Origin: Candidatus Eisenbergiella pullistercoris
GTDB lineage: Bacteria > Bacillota > Clostridia > Lachnospirales > Lachnospiraceae
Direction: 5' to 3'
Assembly: GCA_019115665.1 (NCBI GenBank)
Contig: DXDD01000036.1
Coordinates: 1-64,000 of the forward strand
Length of the DNA stretch: 64,000 nt
Shown here: positions 54,858 through 64,000 of the stretch, in pieces
Layout of the letters: each line of letters begins with the position of its first letter
How positions within the stretch are numbered: position 1 is the stretch's first letter
The notes under the pieces: model-generated
What the model saw: only the letters and a program-made list of their open reading frames with translations
Database searches by the model: none
Told to the model about the DNA's origin: nothing
Program-made: the position numbers and the translations under genes

Positions 54858-55742
54858 ATGCTGAAAATCGTTACCGACTCCGCTTCCGATCTGCCGGAGG
54901 AGATCATAAACCGCTACGGACTGCACGTCATCCCCACCCCCGTGGTGATCGACGATGTGGATTATCTGGACGGGAAAACCATAAAAACAAAGGAATTTTA
55001 TCATATTCTGGACGACACTTCCAGAAATGTGCGTACCTATCACATCAATCCGGCCATGTTCGAGGACGCTTTCCGCCCCTATGCCGAGCGGGGAGACAGC
55101 GTGCTCTATCTGTGCTTCTCTACGGGGATCGCCGGGACCTTCAACGCCGCGAATATCGCCAGGACGAACATTCTGGAGGATCATCCCGATTTTGACCTGA
55201 CCATTTTCGACACCAAATGCGCTTCCGCCGGCTTCGGCCTGCTGGTGAGAAAGCTCCTGATCATGCAGGAGCACGGCGCGTCCAAAGAGCTTCTGCTGGA
55301 GGCGGCGGAATTCTACCGCGCCCACATCCACCATGTGGTCACGGTAAACACCCTGGCCTATCTGATCAAGGGCGGCCGTCTTTCCAAATTTAAGGGAAAC
55401 ATTGCCGAAACGCTGGATATGAAGCCCATCCTGATCATTGACGCAAACGGTTCCCTGCAGGTGCTCAAAACCGTGCGGGGCCGCAAGAAATCCCTGAAAA
55501 CCCTGGTGGACTATGCCGCCGAGCACAGCGCGGAGCCGGAAAAGCAGCTGTTTTCCCTCTGCCACGGCGAGGATGAGGAGGCCATTCATACGCTTACGGA
55601 AATGGTGGAAGAACGTCTCCATCCCGCTGAGATCATGATCTCCGTGGTCGGCTGCGCCATCGGCGCGCATACGGGCCGCGGCATCGCCGCCGTCTGCTTC
55701 CTGGACGCTTCGGAAGAAAAGTACAGGAAGTATCTGGACTGA
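54858..55742 (+). CDS. DegV family fatty-acid-binding protein
   Basis: MLKIVTDSASDLPEE, FSTGIAGTFNAANIAR, FDTKCASAGFGLLV, GGRLSKFKGNIAETLDMKPILIIDANG. Confidence 0.95.
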   Translation: MLKIVTDSASDLPEEIINRYGLHVIPTPVVIDDVDYLDGKTIKTKEFYHILDDTSRNVRTYHINPAMFEDAFRPYAERGDSVLYLCFSTGIAGTFNAANIARTNILEDHPDFDLTIFDTKCASAGFGLLVRKLLIMQEHGASKELLLEAAEFYRAHIHHVVTVNTLAYLIKGGRLSKFKGNIAETLDMKPILIIDANGSLQVLKTVRGRKKSLKTLVDYAAEHSAEPEKQLFSLCHGEDEEAIHTLTEMVEERLHPAEIMISVVGCAIGAHTGRGIAAVCFLDASEEKYRKYLD

Positions 55743-55743
55743 T

Positions 55744-56382
55744 ATGGGAAGCCCGGCGCTTTCCATAATCAGCGCCCTGCTTACGGCGCTCTGGGGAACG
55801 GTCTATTTCCGGAACCGGAAAAACGAAAAAAAATGGCCTCTCGCTTTCAAGGCGGCTGCCACCTGCATGCCCCTGGGAGAGGCCTTTTTCTGTTGTCTTT
55901 CCGGCGGTTTTCAGAATCCCGTCTGTATGGGGATCGCGGCGGGCGCTTTTTTCTGCGCGGCGGCGGATGTGCTCCTTGAGCTTCATTTTCTCTCCGGAAT
56001 GGGGGTGTTTGCCCTCGGACACGTCTGTTTCCTTGCCGCCCTGCTGTCCGCCGCGCCGCTCTCCGGCCGGCATCTGATTTTCTTCCTCCTCCTGTTTGCC
56101 GCAAGCCTCCTGTTCCATGGAAGAAAGCTGCCCCAAACAGGAGCGCTGGCGCTTCCCATCGTCCTCTACGGCGCCCTGCTTTCCGCCATGACCGCCGCGG
56201 CCCTTGCCGTTTTTCCCCAGGCTCCCGGAGCAGCCGCAGGGGCCCTGCTCTTTTACATTTCCGACAACATGATCTGTCTGCGCCTTTACCGGCCGGACCA
56301 TTCCGACACGTTTTCCGCCTTCGTCCTCATTTTCTATTATTCCGCCATATGGCTGCTGTGCAGCTCGGCCTGTTTTTTCTGA
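55744..56382 (+). CDS. YhhN family (lysoplasmalogenase-like) membrane protein
   Basis: Polytopic protein with KAAATCMPL...GAFFCAAADVLLE...LGHVCFLAAL...YISDNMI, a YhhN-type pattern. Confidence 0.75.
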   Translation: MGSPALSIISALLTALWGTVYFRNRKNEKKWPLAFKAAATCMPLGEAFFCCLSGGFQNPVCMGIAAGAFFCAAADVLLELHFLSGMGVFALGHVCFLAALLSAAPLSGRHLIFFLLLFAASLLFHGRKLPQTGALALPIVLYGALLSAMTAAALAVFPQAPGAAAGALLFYISDNMICLRLYRPDHSDTFSAFVLIFYYSAIWLLCSSACFF

Positions 56383-56417
56383 AGGCTTGCCCGTCTCCGC
56401 TTTTCCGGCTGCGCCGT

Positions 56418-57416
56418 TTACTCCTGCGGCCGCACAGTCCGGCCGCAGCCGTTAAAGGCCGCGAACCGCCGGATGCACCGATCCAGCGCCGCATCAAACG
56501 CTTTTGTCCGGCGCATGCCCTCCTCCAGCCAGATATGCTTCACCAGGAGAATCCTCTCTTTTTTCCCACCTTCCGAAAAAGTTTCTTCCCCCTTCGCCGC
56601 CGCTTCCACACGTCCCGCAAACCTGTCCCCGTAGAGCAGGGGCAGGACGTAGAAGCCGTATTTTCTTTTTGCCTGAGGCGTATAGATTTCCCAGGTATAC
56701 TCGAAACCGAACAGCTCCCGAATCAGCCTCCGGTCCCACAGCAGGCCAACCGCGCCGATGCGGCGCAGTATGCGCCAACGCTGATGTGCCGCGTCGTCCG
56801 GAAGGGGATCGGGAGCATCGAGAAGGGTACGGGGCAGGTACTTTTCCGCCAGATCATAAAACTTCCTCGCTCCCTTTTTATGATGGATGATCAGCTCGCC
56901 GGTGGAGTAAAGCTGCTCCAGCGCCGCCCGCGCGGCATTGGACTTTCCTCCCCAGTTTCCGCTCCAGTGGATATGGGAATGCCAGTACACCTCTCCCTCA
57001 ACTGGCAGACTGTCGGAGCTTGCCGGACCATGCTCACGAAGCCAGGAAACCGTCTGCTCCTCCAGCCTGTCAAGCCCCTCAAAACTCCTGCCGCCCTCCC
57101 TGGCTGCCCGGCGGTAGCGTTCAAAATACGGCCAGTCCTCCACCGGCCAGATGGACAGGTTCTTATCCGGATAATCCACCAGACTGCGGTCCTCATACAG
57201 AAGCGCATACAGCATGTCTTTGGTAAATCCCTTCACCCGGGACTGCAGCGTCAGCTCCGCATTTTTGCCGCAGACATCCACCGGGTCAAACTGGATACAT
57301 CCAGCCTGCCGCACATATTCCAGGGCTCCCTGTTTTCCTTTGAAACGGTACGTTCCCAGAAGCCCCTGCTTTCGCAGAATAAACTGTCTTGCCTGCCGGT
57401 TTGTTAAAGCGATCAT
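56418..57416 (-). CDS. YcaQ-like winged-helix DNA glycosylase family protein
   Basis: LRKQGLLG...GCIQFDPVDVCGKNAELTLQSRVKGF...YEDRSLVDYPDKNLSIWPVEDWPYF; C-terminal DRFAGRVEAAA. Confidence 0.85.
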   Translation of the reverse strand: MIALTNRQARQFILRKQGLLGTYRFKGKQGALEYVRQAGCIQFDPVDVCGKNAELTLQSRVKGFTKDMLYALLYEDRSLVDYPDKNLSIWPVEDWPYFERYRRAAREGGRSFEGLDRLEEQTVSWLREHGPASSDSLPVEGEVYWHSHIHWSGNWGGKSNAARAALEQLYSTGELIIHHKKGARKFYDLAEKYLPRTLLDAPDPLPDDAAHQRWRILRRIGAVGLLWDRRLIRELFGFEYTWEIYTPQAKRKYGFYVLPLLYGDRFAGRVEAAAKGEETFSEGGKKERILLVKHIWLEEGMRRTKAFDAALDRCIRRFAAFNGCGRTVRPQE

Positions 57417-57504
57417 TTTCAGTCTTCCTCCCTTGCCGCGCCAGTCCCCCTGCGACAGTCCCTGTTTTCTTCACGCAGGCACACCTGTATAAGGCCTCCG
57501 CAGA

Positions 57505-57918
57505 TCAGTCCGGCCGGAAGGACAAAAACACGGCGTCCCGAAAGATGAGCGTCCCCCGCATGCCAACGGCAAGCGCGCCTGCCTGTCTGGCCGACAGGGA
57601 CAGCTCCACCTTAGAATCATCTTCAAGCAGAAAAGTAACCCGGCATCTGCCGTCTCCACCCGGGCAGACCATCCCGTTCCGGGTCAGGTACTGAGCGGGG
57701 TTGATCCGGCTGACAGGCTCAATACCCGCAACCTTCGCATGAGGCTGTGTGGTCCTGCTTCTGCCGAGCATAAAAATCAGAAACAGCGCCGCCGCTGCCA
57801 GAATGACGAGAAAGATCCTTCTGACGGGCATCCCCGCCGGAGCGGACGGCATCAGCCACACAATGGCAAGGGCAATGACATCAACGGCAAGAAGTGTGGA
57901 GAGACTGACTTTCTTCAT
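57505..57918 (-). CDS. Small membrane-anchored protein of unknown function
   Basis: MKKVSLSTLLAVDVIALAIVWLM...LVILAAAALFLIFMLGRSRTTQ (two TM) plus a ~75-aa beta-rich C-terminus; GAGGAGG SD. Confidence 0.6.
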   Translation of the reverse strand: MKKVSLSTLLAVDVIALAIVWLMPSAPAGMPVRRIFLVILAAAALFLIFMLGRSRTTQPHAKVAGIEPVSRINPAQYLTRNGMVCPGGDGRCRVTFLLEDDSKVELSLSARQAGALAVGMRGTLIFRDAVFLSFRPD

Positions 57919-58009
57919 GGGCTTCCTCCTCGTGCAAAGCGGAAATGGTCTTATCATCCCTTAACAGCGTTCCGTCCGGATCGGTTACAATCATTCCGGT
58001 TTTCACCAT
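57881..58009 (-). pseudogene. Truncated Cof-type HAD hydrolase remnant/mini-ORF (42 aa)
   Basis: MVKTGMIVTDPDGTLLRDDKTISALHEEEAHEESQSLHTSCR*: N-terminus matches Cof HAD motif I (IVTDLDGTLL) then diverges; preceded by GGAGG SD; overlaps the downstream gene start. Confidence 0.55.
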
Positions 58010-58119
58010 ACTTACCTCCGTGCTTTTAAATCATTTTACCATATTTCATTCGGGCTGTGTATATTCTGTCGTGAAACAGCCTTTTTTGTGTATGTACACA
58101 TTTTTTAGTAACATAATCG

Positions 58120-58163
58120 AAAAAGCCGCGGCAGCTGCTCGCTTTGGAGCAACGGCCGCAGCC
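58120..58163 (-). terminator. Putative intrinsic terminator after spoVT
   Basis: GC-rich imperfect hairpin (GGCTGCGGC...GCCGCGGC) followed by TTTTT on the minus strand. Confidence 0.6.
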
Positions 58164-58188
58164 TCCTTTTGCTATCGGTCAGAGCCTT

Positions 58189-58740
58189 TCACTGTTCCAT
58201 CTGTCTTCCCAGAAAGCCTGCGGCAGACAGGACCAGCTTCTGCTCCACCTCGCCCATCTTTCCCTTCGCGTCGTTGTTCAGAAGCACCGCCGCGCCGATC
58301 ACGTCGCCCTCGCAGATGATCGGGCAGATCGCTTCATTGACATATTCCGCTTCTCCCTCTCCCTCGCCGAACACCGGGATAAAATTCCGATCTCCCTTTG
58401 CCGCCAGAATGCTCTCCCTTCTCTCAATAGCCTCCTCCAGCTGGCTGCTGATGCTTTTTCCCAGAAACGCCTTACAGCCGCCCGCAGCCGCAATGAACTG
58501 ATCCCGGTCCGCGATCAGCGTCATCTGCCCGGACGCCTGAGCCAGGCTCTCCGCATACTGTCTGGCAAAGGTACTCATTTCCCCGATGGGCGAATATTTT
58601 TTCAGGATGATCTCTCCCTCCCTGTCGGTAAAGATCTCCAGCGGGTCGCTCTCCCGGATGCGCAGGGTCCTGCGGATCTCCTTTGGGATTACAATTCGCC
58701 CAAGATCGTCTATTCTACGTACGATTCCCGTTGCTTTCAT
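58189..58740 (-). CDS. spoVT: Stage V sporulation protein T (AbrB-like N-terminus, GAF C-terminus)
   Basis: MKATGIVRRIDDLGRIVIPKEIRRTLRIRESDPLEIFTDREGEIILKKYSPI plus C-terminal GAF-like domain. Confidence 0.95.
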   Translation of the reverse strand: MKATGIVRRIDDLGRIVIPKEIRRTLRIRESDPLEIFTDREGEIILKKYSPIGEMSTFARQYAESLAQASGQMTLIADRDQFIAAAGGCKAFLGKSISSQLEEAIERRESILAAKGDRNFIPVFGEGEGEAEYVNEAICPIICEGDVIGAAVLLNNDAKGKMGEVEQKLVLSAAGFLGRQMEQ

Positions 58741-58782
58741 ATAAAAAATTCCTCCGTCTACTGTACTTTCCAAGTCTGGAAA

Positions 58783-58812
58783 TAGTATCTGTAAACGGAG
58801 GAATTTTATACC
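58783..58812 (-). promoter_or_regulatory. Candidate sigma-G-type promoter of spoVT
   Basis: GGTATA-N17-GATACTA on the minus strand, resembling forespore sigma-G elements. Confidence 0.45.
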
Positions 58813-58865
58813 TGAATCATTCGGATGGAGAGGCGAATTTTCTGACGCCGGAAATCAAACGGCCT

Positions 58866-59558
58866 CTACAGAGCCATTGCGAACACCACCGTCACGATCC
58901 CGCAGATGCCGATGGCAAGCCCGCTCATGGCCCCTTCCGTCTCTCCGATTTCAATGGCCTTGGAGGTGCCCACCGCATGGCTGCACGCGCCGATGGCAAG
59001 GCCCGCCGTCATGGCGTCCTTCACCTGGAAGAGCCGGATCAGGAAGGGCGCGAGAATGCTTCCCATGATCCCGGTCAGGATGACCGCCGCCACCGTGATG
59101 GAGGAAATGCCTCCATGGCCCTCCGCGATGCCCACCGCGATGGGGGTAGTCACGGATTTGGGAAGCAGAGAGTACGTCATCGCCTCATCCAGCCCGAACA
59201 GGCGACAGAGAAGGAACACGCTTCCCATGGAGGTGAGAGAACCCGCCGCGCAGCCCGCCAGGATCGGCAGCCAGTTCTTCTTCAGAAGCTCCACCCGCGT
59301 ATAAACCGATACCGCCAGGCAACTGGTGGCGGGGGCGAGAAACATGTTGATGATGCTCCCGCCCTCATTGTAGCTCTCATAAGGGATCTTAAACAGCAGA
59401 AGCACGCCCGATACCAGAACGATGGCGATGATCAGGGGATTGCAGATCACAAGCCCCGTCTTTTTCTGAATCCAAACGCCGATGGAAAACGCCGCAACGC
59501 TGAGGGCGATCCCGAAAAACGGCGAGCTGACCAGCTCAGACAAAACCTGTTCAGACAT
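58866..59558 (-). CDS. lrgB: LrgB family protein
   Basis: LLPKSVTTPIAVGIAEGHGGISSITVAAVILTGIMGSILAPFLIRLF...GACSHAVGTSKAIEIGETEGAMSGLAIGICGI. Confidence 0.95.
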   Translation of the reverse strand: MSEQVLSELVSSPFFGIALSVAAFSIGVWIQKKTGLVICNPLIIAIVLVSGVLLLFKIPYESYNEGGSIINMFLAPATSCLAVSVYTRVELLKKNWLPILAGCAAGSLTSMGSVFLLCRLFGLDEAMTYSLLPKSVTTPIAVGIAEGHGGISSITVAAVILTGIMGSILAPFLIRLFQVKDAMTAGLAIGACSHAVGTSKAIEIGETEGAMSGLAIGICGIVTVVFAMAL

Positions 59559-60051
59559 ATTCCCGCCTCCCTTCTGTTTTCTTTTCCGGCTTTTGCCTTC
59601 CCGATTTCCCGGGTTCTTTCATTCCGTCCGCCGCTTCGTCCGCCGCCATCTGTCCATCACCTGCCGCTTCATCCGCCGCCATCCGTCCGCCGTCTGTCCG
59701 CTTCCTGTTCATCAGAAGCAGCACGCCGCGGACCGTCCACGCGGTTACCGCAAAGGTGAGGATCGTGGTGAGAAAACAGATCAGAAGAAGCTTCCCCACA
59801 TTTCCCTTCAGCACGTCAAAATAGTTGATGATGCTCACGCCCGCCGGAATGAAGAAAAAGGCCATGTTGGAAAGCAGAAAATCCGATTTTTCCCGGATGT
59901 GCTCCACCTTCAGCACCCGCAGGGCAAGCAGGACGAATAACAGGATCATTCCGATCACGCTTGCCGGAAAGGAAAAGGGCAGAAGGGCTTCCACGATCTC
60001 ACTCACCCAGCACAGCGCGAAAATGATCCCGATCTGATAAATGATCTTCAT
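59551..60051 (-). CDS. lrgA: LrgA/CidA family holin-like protein with repetitive C-terminal tail
   Basis: ALLPFSFPASVIGMILLFVLLALRVLKVEHIREKSDFLLSNMAFFFIPAGVSIINYFDVL; tail GRMAADEAAGDGQMAADEAADG. Confidence 0.93.
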   Translation of the reverse strand: MKIIYQIGIIFALCWVSEIVEALLPFSFPASVIGMILLFVLLALRVLKVEHIREKSDFLLSNMAFFFIPAGVSIINYFDVLKGNVGKLLLICFLTTILTFAVTAWTVRGVLLLMNRKRTDGGRMAADEAAGDGQMAADEAADGMKEPGKSGRQKPEKKTEGRREYV

Positions 60052-60069
60052 AAGTACACAAACTCCCTC

Positions 60070-60606
60070 TTAGATCCTGTTCTCTTCAGTCTGAGCAATC
60101 TGGCACATCTTCATCGTCAGAAGCGCCGCCTCATGGCTCTCCGGCGTCACGCCCGCGCAGCAGGAAGGGTCCACGCTGATCTTCGTCTCCGGCAGACGCG
60201 CCTTTAGCAGAAGGGCGTTTGACACCACGCAGATATCCGTGCACAGACCCACCAGCTCGATCTCCAGCTCCTCCCTCTCGTTTTCCCGGCACAGAAGATC
60301 CGCCAGCTCCAGAGAGGCAAAGGAGGGCTTGTCCACGATCACCGCATGGGGCATGGCCTCCTGAATCTCTTTCCGAATCTGCCAGCCCTCGCTTTCCCGG
60401 ATGCAGTGGGGAACGGGGAGGTTTTTTCCCTCGTTTGTTTCCAGATAATCCTCCTCATGAGTGTCCCTTGTGGCATAAACGCAGTCCTCCGGATAGCTCC
60501 GGATCTTTTCCGCCACCCTGCCGATGATTTCCTGCGCTTCCTTCGTTCCCAGCGCCCCGTCGATAAAATCGTTCTGCATGTCCACAACCACCAATACTTT
60601 TTTCAT
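60070..60606 (-). CDS. Cysteine hydrolase/nicotinamidase-like (isochorismatase family)
   Basis: VLVVVDMQNDFIDGALG, DTHEEDYLETNEGKNLPVPHCIRESEGW, LVGLCTDICVVSNALLLKA. Confidence 0.9.
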   Translation of the reverse strand: MKKVLVVVDMQNDFIDGALGTKEAQEIIGRVAEKIRSYPEDCVYATRDTHEEDYLETNEGKNLPVPHCIRESEGWQIRKEIQEAMPHAVIVDKPSFASLELADLLCRENEREELEIELVGLCTDICVVSNALLLKARLPETKISVDPSCCAGVTPESHEAALLTMKMCQIAQTEENRI

Positions 60607-63600
60607 ACACTCTCCTCCATCTTCAGAAGCTTTTCCATATCGGAAAGCAGCTCCTCCGTCAGTTCCAGAAGCTTCTGCGCGTCCTTTTCCGCCAGTTCTT
60701 CCTTTTTATAGCGCAGGAGAAAATAGGGCGTCCCCTTTGCTGAAAAGCTCAACGCGGAGCCGTACAGACGCAGAAGGCCGGGAATGTTTTCCACACGTAA
60801 AAGCGCGTCCGGGCGGAGCTGAAGCTTCAGCGCGCCCTCCAGTTTCTTCCCTTCGTCCCGGCTCTTCACCTCGGTGATATAAAGGGAGTGCGCCTTCACC
60901 CGGATCAGGGCGATCCGCAGCAGATTTTCCACGCAGACGGGCACCTGGCCGAACCGGTCGAGAAGCTCCTCCTTCATGTCCTCGCTTTCCGCCGGGGTCT
61001 CCACGCCCGCGATCCGTTTGTAGATATCCAGCTTCTGCTGCTCGTTGACGATGTAGGCGGGCGGAATGTAGGCGTCCGCCTCCAGCTCCACGGTGGTGGC
61101 AAAGTCCGCCGTGCGGGTCTCTCCCTTCAGGGTTTTCACCGCGTCGTTTAACATCTTGCAGTACAGGTCGTACCCCACCGCCTCCATGTGTCCGGACTGC
61201 CTTTTCCCCAGCAGGTTGCCCGCGCCGCGGATCTCCAGATCCCGCATGGCGATCTTGAAGCCGCTTCCCAGCTCGGTAAATTCCCGGATGGCGGACAGGC
61301 GTTTTTCCGCGATCTCCTTTAGCATCTTATCCCGCTTATACATCAGGAAGGCATAGGCGGTGCGGCCGGAACGGCCCACCCGGCCCCGGAGCTGATAGAG
61401 CTGGGAAAGGCCCAGCTGATCCGAATCGTGGATGATCATGGTGTTCACGTTGGAAATGTCCAGCCCCGTCTCAATGATGGTGGTGGAAACCAGCACGTCG
61501 ATCTCCCCGTTGATGAAATCGTACATGATCCGTTCCAGCTCATGCTCCTTCATCTGCCCGTGGGCAAAGGCCACGTTCGCCTCCGGCACCAGCTTCTGGA
61601 TGGCCGCCGCCATGTCCGCGATGGTGTTCACCCGGTTATAGACATAGTACACCTGCCCGTCTCTGGCAAGCTCCCGGACGATGGCCTCCCGCACCATTTC
61701 CTCGTTGTACTCGCAGACAAAAGTCTGGATGGGCTGGCGGTCCCCCGGCGCTTCCTCCAGCACGCTCATATCCCGGATGCCGATCAGCGACATGTGCAGG
61801 GTGCGGGGAATGGGGGTGGCGGTCAGCGTCAGCACGTCCACGTCCTCCTTCAGCTTCTTGATCTTTTCCTTGTGCGTCACGCCGAAGCGCTGCTCCTCGT
61901 CGATGATCAGAAGGCCCAGATCCTTAAACTGAATATCAGAGGATAAAATGCGGTGGGTGCCGATCAGGATATCCACCTGCCCCTTGCGCAGGTCCGTCAC
62001 CGTTTTTTTCTGCTCCGCAGGCGTCCGGAAACGGCTCATCAGATCGATACGCACGGGAAAATCCTTCATCCTCTGCTGGAAGGTGTTATAGTGCTGCTGG
62101 GCCAGGATGGTGGTGGGCACCAGAAAGGCCACCTGTTTGCCGTCCTGCACCGCCTTGAAGGCCGCCCGGATGGCGATCTCGGTTTTTCCGTAGCCCACGT
62201 CCCCGCAGATCAGGCGGTCCATGATCTTTGTGCTTTCCATATCCTCCTTGGTGGCGGCGATGGCGGAAAGCTGATCCTCCGTTTCCTCAAAGGGAAACAT
62301 TTCCTCAAATTCCCTCTGCCAGACCGTGTCCTGGCCGAAGGCAAAGCCCTCCTTCTGCTGCCTTGCCGCATACAGCTCCACCAGGTCCTTCGCCACCTCG
62401 TCCACGGCGCTGCGCACCCTGGACTTGGTGCGGGTCCATTCCTGGGTGCCAAGCTTATTCAGCTTAGGCGTCTTCGCGGCGTCCGCGGAGGCATACTTCT
62501 GGATCACATCCAGGCCGGTGGCGAGCACGTACAGATTCCCGCCGTCCCGGTAGGAAATCTTGATATAGTCCTTGACGGTGCCGTTCATCTCCACCTTTTC
62601 AATGCCCTGATAGATCCCCAGCCCGTGGGTTTCATGCACCACATAGTCTCCCACCTTCAGCTCGGCAAAATCCTGGATCTTCTGACCCTCGAACTGCCTG
62701 CGGCGCTTCTTTTTTTTCTTCTGCGCCCCGAAAATGTCGCTCTCCGTGATGACCACGAATTTTAACAGGGGATATTCAAAGCCCCGGCTCACATGGCCGT
62801 AAAACAGCTCCACCTCCCCCGGCTGCACCAGCCGGTCCCCGTCCTCGCTGTAAAAGCTGGAAAGTCCCTCTGCCTGCAGGTCCTCCGCAAGCCGCTTCGC
62901 CCGGGTCCGGGAGGGGGATAAAAGCAGCACCCGGCTGCCGTTTTTCTTATACCGCTTCAGGTCCGCCGTCAGCGCCTCAAAGCTGTTGTTGTAGGGCGAC
63001 ATGCTTTTTACGTTCATGTCGAACCGCTTCAGAGGCGTGACCAGGCTGTTCCTCGTATCCATCGCGGAAAGCAGCACCGTGCGCAGGCCGTTCAGAAAGG
63101 ACGCCGTCTGCTCGCAGCCGTACAGAAGGTCCGCCTGCCCCGGCAGGATATAGCCCTTCTCCAGCCGGTGGCTCATGCTCTCCCGGAACTCCAGCTCCAC
63201 CGCCTCTCCCTGCTCCTTCAGCCTCCCCGGCTCGTCCAGAAACACGCAGGTATACCGCTCCGGGAAAAAACGCAGGAAGGAAACCGTATCCTCATAAAAA
63301 TAGCGGATATAGCTCTCCAGATTCGCCGCCGCGGATAGCTCCCGCACCTGCTCGGAAAGCTCCTTTATCTGTCCGGTGATCCGGGCCGCCTCCTCGGTGT
63401 GAAAGCCCTCCCGCAGCTTCGCCGCAAACGCCTTCGCCTCCGTCTCGATCCGTTTTAACCCGTCCAGCTTCTGCTGCCTGTCTAACACCATCTCCGTCGC
63501 CGGATAGATATCGATCATGGACAGCTTCTCCACGCTCCGCTGGCTCCCCAGATCGAAGGAACGGATGGAATCCACCTCCTCGCCCCACAGCTCGATGCGG

Positions 63601-64000
63601 TAAGGATTTTCCTCCGTCAGGTCGAAGATATCAACGATGCCGCCCCGGATGGAAAACTGGCCCGGCGCTTCCACCTGCCAGTTTTTCTCATACCCCATCC
63701 GGGAAAGCTGCTCGGAAAGCTCCGTCTCGTCCACCGTGCTGTCCGTATCGATGTGGATGACCGCGTCCGCGATCTCCTCCAGCGGCACCTGCGGGCTCAT
63801 CAGCGCGGCAAAGGTGGTCACCACCGTCACCGGCCTTCCCTCGATCAGCTTTCTCAGCACCTTCATCCGGTCCGCGACCAGCTGATTGCCGTGGATGTCC
63901 GCCTGATAGAAAATCAGATCCTTGGCCGGATACAGCACCGTGCTTTTATCATAGAACTGGTATTCCTCATAGATTTCTCTGGCCCGCAGGTCGCTGTAGG
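60603..64000 (-). CDS. mfd: Transcription-repair coupling factor (N-terminus beyond window end)
   Basis: [30 protein letters not shown]-type domain; [47 protein letters not shown]; reading frame stays open to 64000. Confidence 0.97.
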   Translation of the reverse strand, partial: YSDLRAREIYEEYQFYDKSTVLYPAKDLIFYQADIHGNQLVADRMKVLRKLIEGRPVTVVTTFAALMSPQVPLEEIADAVIHIDTDSTVDETELSEQLSRMGYEKNWQVEAPGQFSIRGGIVDIFDLTEENPYRIELWGEEVDSIRSFDLGSQRSVEKLSMIDIYPATEMVLDRQQKLDGLKRIETEAKAFAAKLREGFHTEEAARITGQIKELSEQVRELSAAANLESYIRYFYEDTVSFLRFFPERYTCVFLDEPGRLKEQGEAVELEFRESMSHRLEKGYILPGQADLLYGCEQTASFLNGLRTVLLSAMDTRNSLVTPLKRFDMNVKSMSPYNNSFEALTADLKRYKKNGSRVLLLSPSRTRAKRLAEDLQAEGLSSFYSEDGDRLVQPGEVELFYGHVSRGFEYPLLKFVVITESDIFGAQKKKKKRRRQFEGQKIQDFAELKVGDYVVHETHGLGIYQGIEKVEMNGTVKDYIKISYRDGGNLYVLATGLDVIQKYASADAAKTPKLNKLGTQEWTRTKSRVRSAVDEVAKDLVELYAARQQKEGFAFGQDTVWQREFEEMFPFEETEDQLSAIAATKEDMESTKIMDRLICGDVGYGKTEIAIRAAFKAVQDGKQVAFLVPTTILAQQHYNTFQQRMKDFPVRIDLMSRFRTPAEQKKTVTDLRKGQVDILIGTHRILSSDIQFKDLGLLIIDEEQRFGVTHKEKIKKLKEDVDVLTLTATPIPRTLHMSLIGIRDMSVLEEAPGDRQPIQTFVCEYNEEMVREAIVRELARDGQVYYVYNRVNTIADMAAAIQKLVPEANVAFAHGQMKEHELERIMYDFINGEIDVLVSTTIIETGLDISNVNTMIIHDSDQLGLSQLYQLRGRVGRSGRTAYAFLMYKRDKMLKEIAEKRLSAIREFTELGSGFKIAMRDLEIRGAGNLLGKRQSGHMEAVGYDLYCKMLNDAVKTLKGETRTADFATTVELEADAYIPPAYIVNEQQKLDIYKRIAGVETPAESEDMKEELLDRFGQVPVCVENLLRIALIRVKAHSLYITEVKSRDEGKKLEGALKLQLRPDALLRVENIPGLLRLYGSALSFSAKGTPYFLLRYKKEELAEKDAQKLLELTEELLSDMEKLLKMEESV

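Noticed and set aside
54006-55766. Minus-strand 586-aa ORF
   Set aside because: Opposite pncB and degV with strong family motifs; shadow ORF.
1-64000. Prophage, transposon or integrative element
   Set aside because: No transposase, integrase, capsid or conjugation motifs found among the plausible ORFs.

Overview
The window is a GC-rich Firmicutes-like chromosome segment; an intact spoVT homologue suggests a spore former. Left edge: a partial HAD hydrolase, a radical SAM/SPASM protein, an AAA/DUF4143 ATPase with a 23-bp repeat array at its start, a polytopic membrane protein, and an Rrf2(CymR-like)-metQIN-cysK sulfur locus. Centre: about 33 kb of minus-strand genes (13.4-46.6 kb) forming a surface-glycan/glycosylation cluster. 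It encodes PglF-, PglC- and PglK-like proteins, two sugar aminotransferases, a sugar formyltransferase, WbpO/WbpP-like nucleotide-sugar enzymes, many glycosyltransferases, a Wzy_C/O-antigen-ligase-like protein, a GT52/polysialyltransferase-like protein, several large GT-C-like membrane proteins and a terminal prepilin peptidase. Divergent from it is a plus-strand operon (47.5-51.8 kb) resembling pseG-pseF-[PLP decarboxylase]-pseI. Right part: ClC channel, pncB, DegV, YhhN, YcaQ-like, spoVT, lrgBA, nicotinamidase-like and mfd (truncated by the window edge). The most unusual element is the ~975-bp non-coding region between the two divergent glycan operons (46563-47538). It holds a six-unit array of ~35-bp imperfect palindromes (ACGGTT-N23/24-AACCGT) spaced at 52/62/53/52/53 bp, close to whole helical turns, followed by a duplicated ~72-bp triple-hairpin module in the predicted pse-operon leader. 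Other oddities include stop-codon-spanning tandem repeats, 41-42-bp repeats in several glycan genes, an inverted repeat covering the spoVT ribosome-binding site, and a truncated Cof-type HAD remnant. No rRNA, tRNA, CRISPR-Cas, prophage or transposase was recognised. All assignments come from reading sequence and motifs; no searches were run.
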